This document shows, piece by piece, positions 46,056 to 47,404 of a stretch of 47,404 nucleotides of DNA (its first letter is position 1; every line of letters starts with the position of its first letter). The notes beneath the pieces were generated by a model, which was not told the origin of the DNA, did no database searches, and saw only the letters and a list, made by a program, of their open reading frames with translations. This DNA is from Pseudomonadota bacterium. Lineage in GTDB: Bacteria > Myxococcota_A > UBA9160 > UBA4427. The stretch lies in assembly GCA_022361175.1 (NCBI GenBank), contig JAKSBN010000394.1, positions 1 through 47,404 of the forward strand, written 5' to 3'. The position numbers and the translations under genes are program-made.

Positions 46056-47404
46056 CGGCACCCCACATCGCCGTCGTCGGCGGTGGGCTGGCGGGGCTCA
46101 CCGCGGCACTCCACTGCGCCGACGCCGGCGCCCGGGTCTCGCTCTTCGAGACGCGGGCGCGACTGGGCGGCGCCACCTGGTCCCACGTGCGCGACGGCCT
46201 GCGCCACGACAACGGCCAGCACGTCTTCCTGCGCTGCTGCCACGCCTACCGCGGCTTCCTGGACCGCGTCGGTGCCAGCGACCGCGTCTGGCTGCAGCCG
46301 CGACTCGCCATCCCGGTCCTGTCGCCCGAGCGCGGGACGGTCTGGCTGGCGCGGGATCGCCTCCCGACGCCCCTGCACATGGCGCGCAGCCTGCTCGGCT
46401 ACCGCCACCTGCCGCTGCGCGCGCGTTTCCGCATCGGGTGGGCCGCGGCGCAGCTCGGTCGCCTGGACCCGGACGATCCGCAACTCGACGAACAGACCCT
46501 GGGCGATTGGCTCGTCCGGCACGGCCAGTCCCAGGCCGCCATCGACGACTTCTGGGACCTGGTGGTGCGGGCCACGTTGAACCTTCCTCCCGCGGAGGCC
46601 TCGCTGGCGCTGGCGGTCAAGGTGTTCCGCACCGGCCTTCTCGACACCAACGACGGCGGCGACGTCGGCTTCGCGCTCGATCCCCTGGAAGACGTGCACG
46701 CGGCACCCGCGGCCGCAGCCCTCGAACGGCTGGGGGTCCAGATCGCGACGAAGTCCCCCGTTCACCAGATCTCGTCCACGGGCACGGGTGTCCGGCTGAA
46801 CGTCGCGGGCGCCACCCTGGACGTGGACCGGGTCATCCTGGCGACGACCCACCGCGACGTGGAACGACTGGCGCCGGAGCTCGCTCCGGAGAGCCGCGCC
46901 TGGCGCGAGCTCGGAGAGTCCCCGATCGTGAACCTGCACGTGGTCTACGACCGCCCGGTTCTGCAGCACGCCTTCGCGGCCGGTGTCGGAAGCCCCGTCC
47001 AGTGGGTCTTCGATCGCACCCGCGGCGCCGGGCTCGAGTCGGGCCAGTACCTGGCCGTCTCGCTCTCCGCCGCCGAGCCCTACCTGGGCCGCTCGCGCCG
47101 CGAGCTGCGGGAGCAGTTCGTGCCGGCCCTGGCGAAGCTCTTGCCCGCGGCGGGCGCCGCGCGCGTGCTGCGCTTCTTCCACACCGTCGAACCCGCGGCG
47201 ACGTTTCGCCAGGGCCCGGGCGCCCGCGCGAATCGGCCCGGAGCCACGACCCGCCTGCCCCGCGTCTTCCTGGCCGGCGCCTGGACCGACACCGGCTGGC
47301 CGGCCACCATGGAAGGCGCCGTTCGCAGCGGCGAGCGCGCGGCCCGCGCCGCCCTCGACGTGCAGCGACGGGCGCAGCCGGCCGCATCCGCCCCGGCCGC
47401 GGGC
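46052..47404 (+). CDS. hpnE: Hydroxysqualene dehydroxylase HpnE (3' truncated by window end)
   Basis: 451 codons are visible with no stop before the right edge. ATG 46052 overlaps the hpnC stop (ATGA). Flavoprotein amine-oxidase/phytoene-desaturase fold: N-terminal VVGGGLAGLTAALHCADAG, then FETRARLGGATWSH, DNGQHVFLRCCHAY, ATLNLPPAEASLALAVKVF and the C-terminal LAGAWTDTGWPATMEGAVRSGE. HpnE reduces hydroxysqualene to squalene, completing the three-step route. Little should be missing, since the C-terminal FAD segment is already present. Confidence 0.93.
   Translation, partial: MTAPHIAVVGGGLAGLTAALHCADAGARVSLFETRARLGGATWSHVRDGLRHDNGQHVFLRCCHAYRGFLDRVGASDRVWLQPRLAIPVLSPERGTVWLARDRLPTPLHMARSLLGYRHLPLRARFRIGWAAAQLGRLDPDDPQLDEQTLGDWLVRHGQSQAAIDDFWDLVVRATLNLPPAEASLALAVKVFRTGLLDTNDGGDVGFALDPLEDVHAAPAAAALERLGVQIATKSPVHQISSTGTGVRLNVAGATLDVDRVILATTHRDVERLAPELAPESRAWRELGESPIVNLHVVYDRPVLQHAFAAGVGSPVQWVFDRTRGAGLESGQYLAVSLSAAEPYLGRSRRELREQFVPALAKLLPAAGAARVLRFFHTVEPAATFRQGPGARANRPGATTRLPRVFLAGAWTDTGWPATMEGAVRSGERAARAALDVQRRAQPAASAPAAG

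Overview
This is a very GC-rich, gene-dense chromosomal window from a Gram-negative bacterium (Tat and lipoprotein signals, outer-membrane-type proteins, an OmpA-like domain, periplasmic c-type cytochromes). Sterol-type cyclization genes, HpnCDE squalene synthesis, a serine-palmitoyltransferase-like enzyme and many GTG (possibly CTG) starts would suit a Myxococcota or related 'deltaproteobacterial' lineage. That placement is an inference; no rRNA or tRNA gene was seen. About 33 protein-coding genes are supported; the first and last run off the window.

Layout. 1-2838: 5' part of an NrtA-like substrate-binding protein, a phytanoyl-CoA-dioxygenase-type enzyme, and a neutral-sphingomyelinase-like phosphodiesterase. 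3279-8350: a ZorA-like/ZorB-like (MotAB/TolQR superfamily) pair followed by a large TPR lipoprotein. 8561-12178: envelope and TPR proteins and a NiCoT-type metal transporter. 12337-18141: a fused indolepyruvate:ferredoxin oxidoreductase facing a hybrid histidine kinase. 18322-21666: a diheme cytochrome c and an alpha-oxoamine synthase fused to a GNAT-like acyltransferase (candidate sphingolipid enzyme). 22035-31135: a second histidine kinase, a FadR-type regulator with an evident double operator, a diiron ferritin-like oxygenase, an MFS carrier, an M48 protease, a possible PD-(D/E)XK protein, and msrPQ. 31094-37730: BASS transporter, diheme peroxidase, TraB protein, MelB-like symporter, small conserved protein, and a phosphodiesterase lipoprotein.

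38008-47404 is the highlight: a tightly packed operon for making a polycyclic triterpenoid. It encodes a single polypeptide with an N-terminal squalene-monooxygenase-like FAD domain and a C-terminal oxidosqualene cyclase (DCTAE motif), then dxs, hpnD, type 2 IPP isomerase, hpnC and hpnE (3' truncated). Together these could supply isoprenoid precursor, condense it to squalene by the HpnCDE route, epoxidize it and cyclize it to a sterol-type skeleton. A squalene-hopene cyclase often accompanies hpnCDE; here the epoxidase-cyclase fusion is present instead.

Other notable points: the ZorB-like protein lacks the invariant transmembrane Asp (Tyr instead); the window carries candidates for both sphingolipid and sterol synthesis; several genes have only CTG as a well-placed start; and hairpins at convergent gene junctions contain the stop codons.
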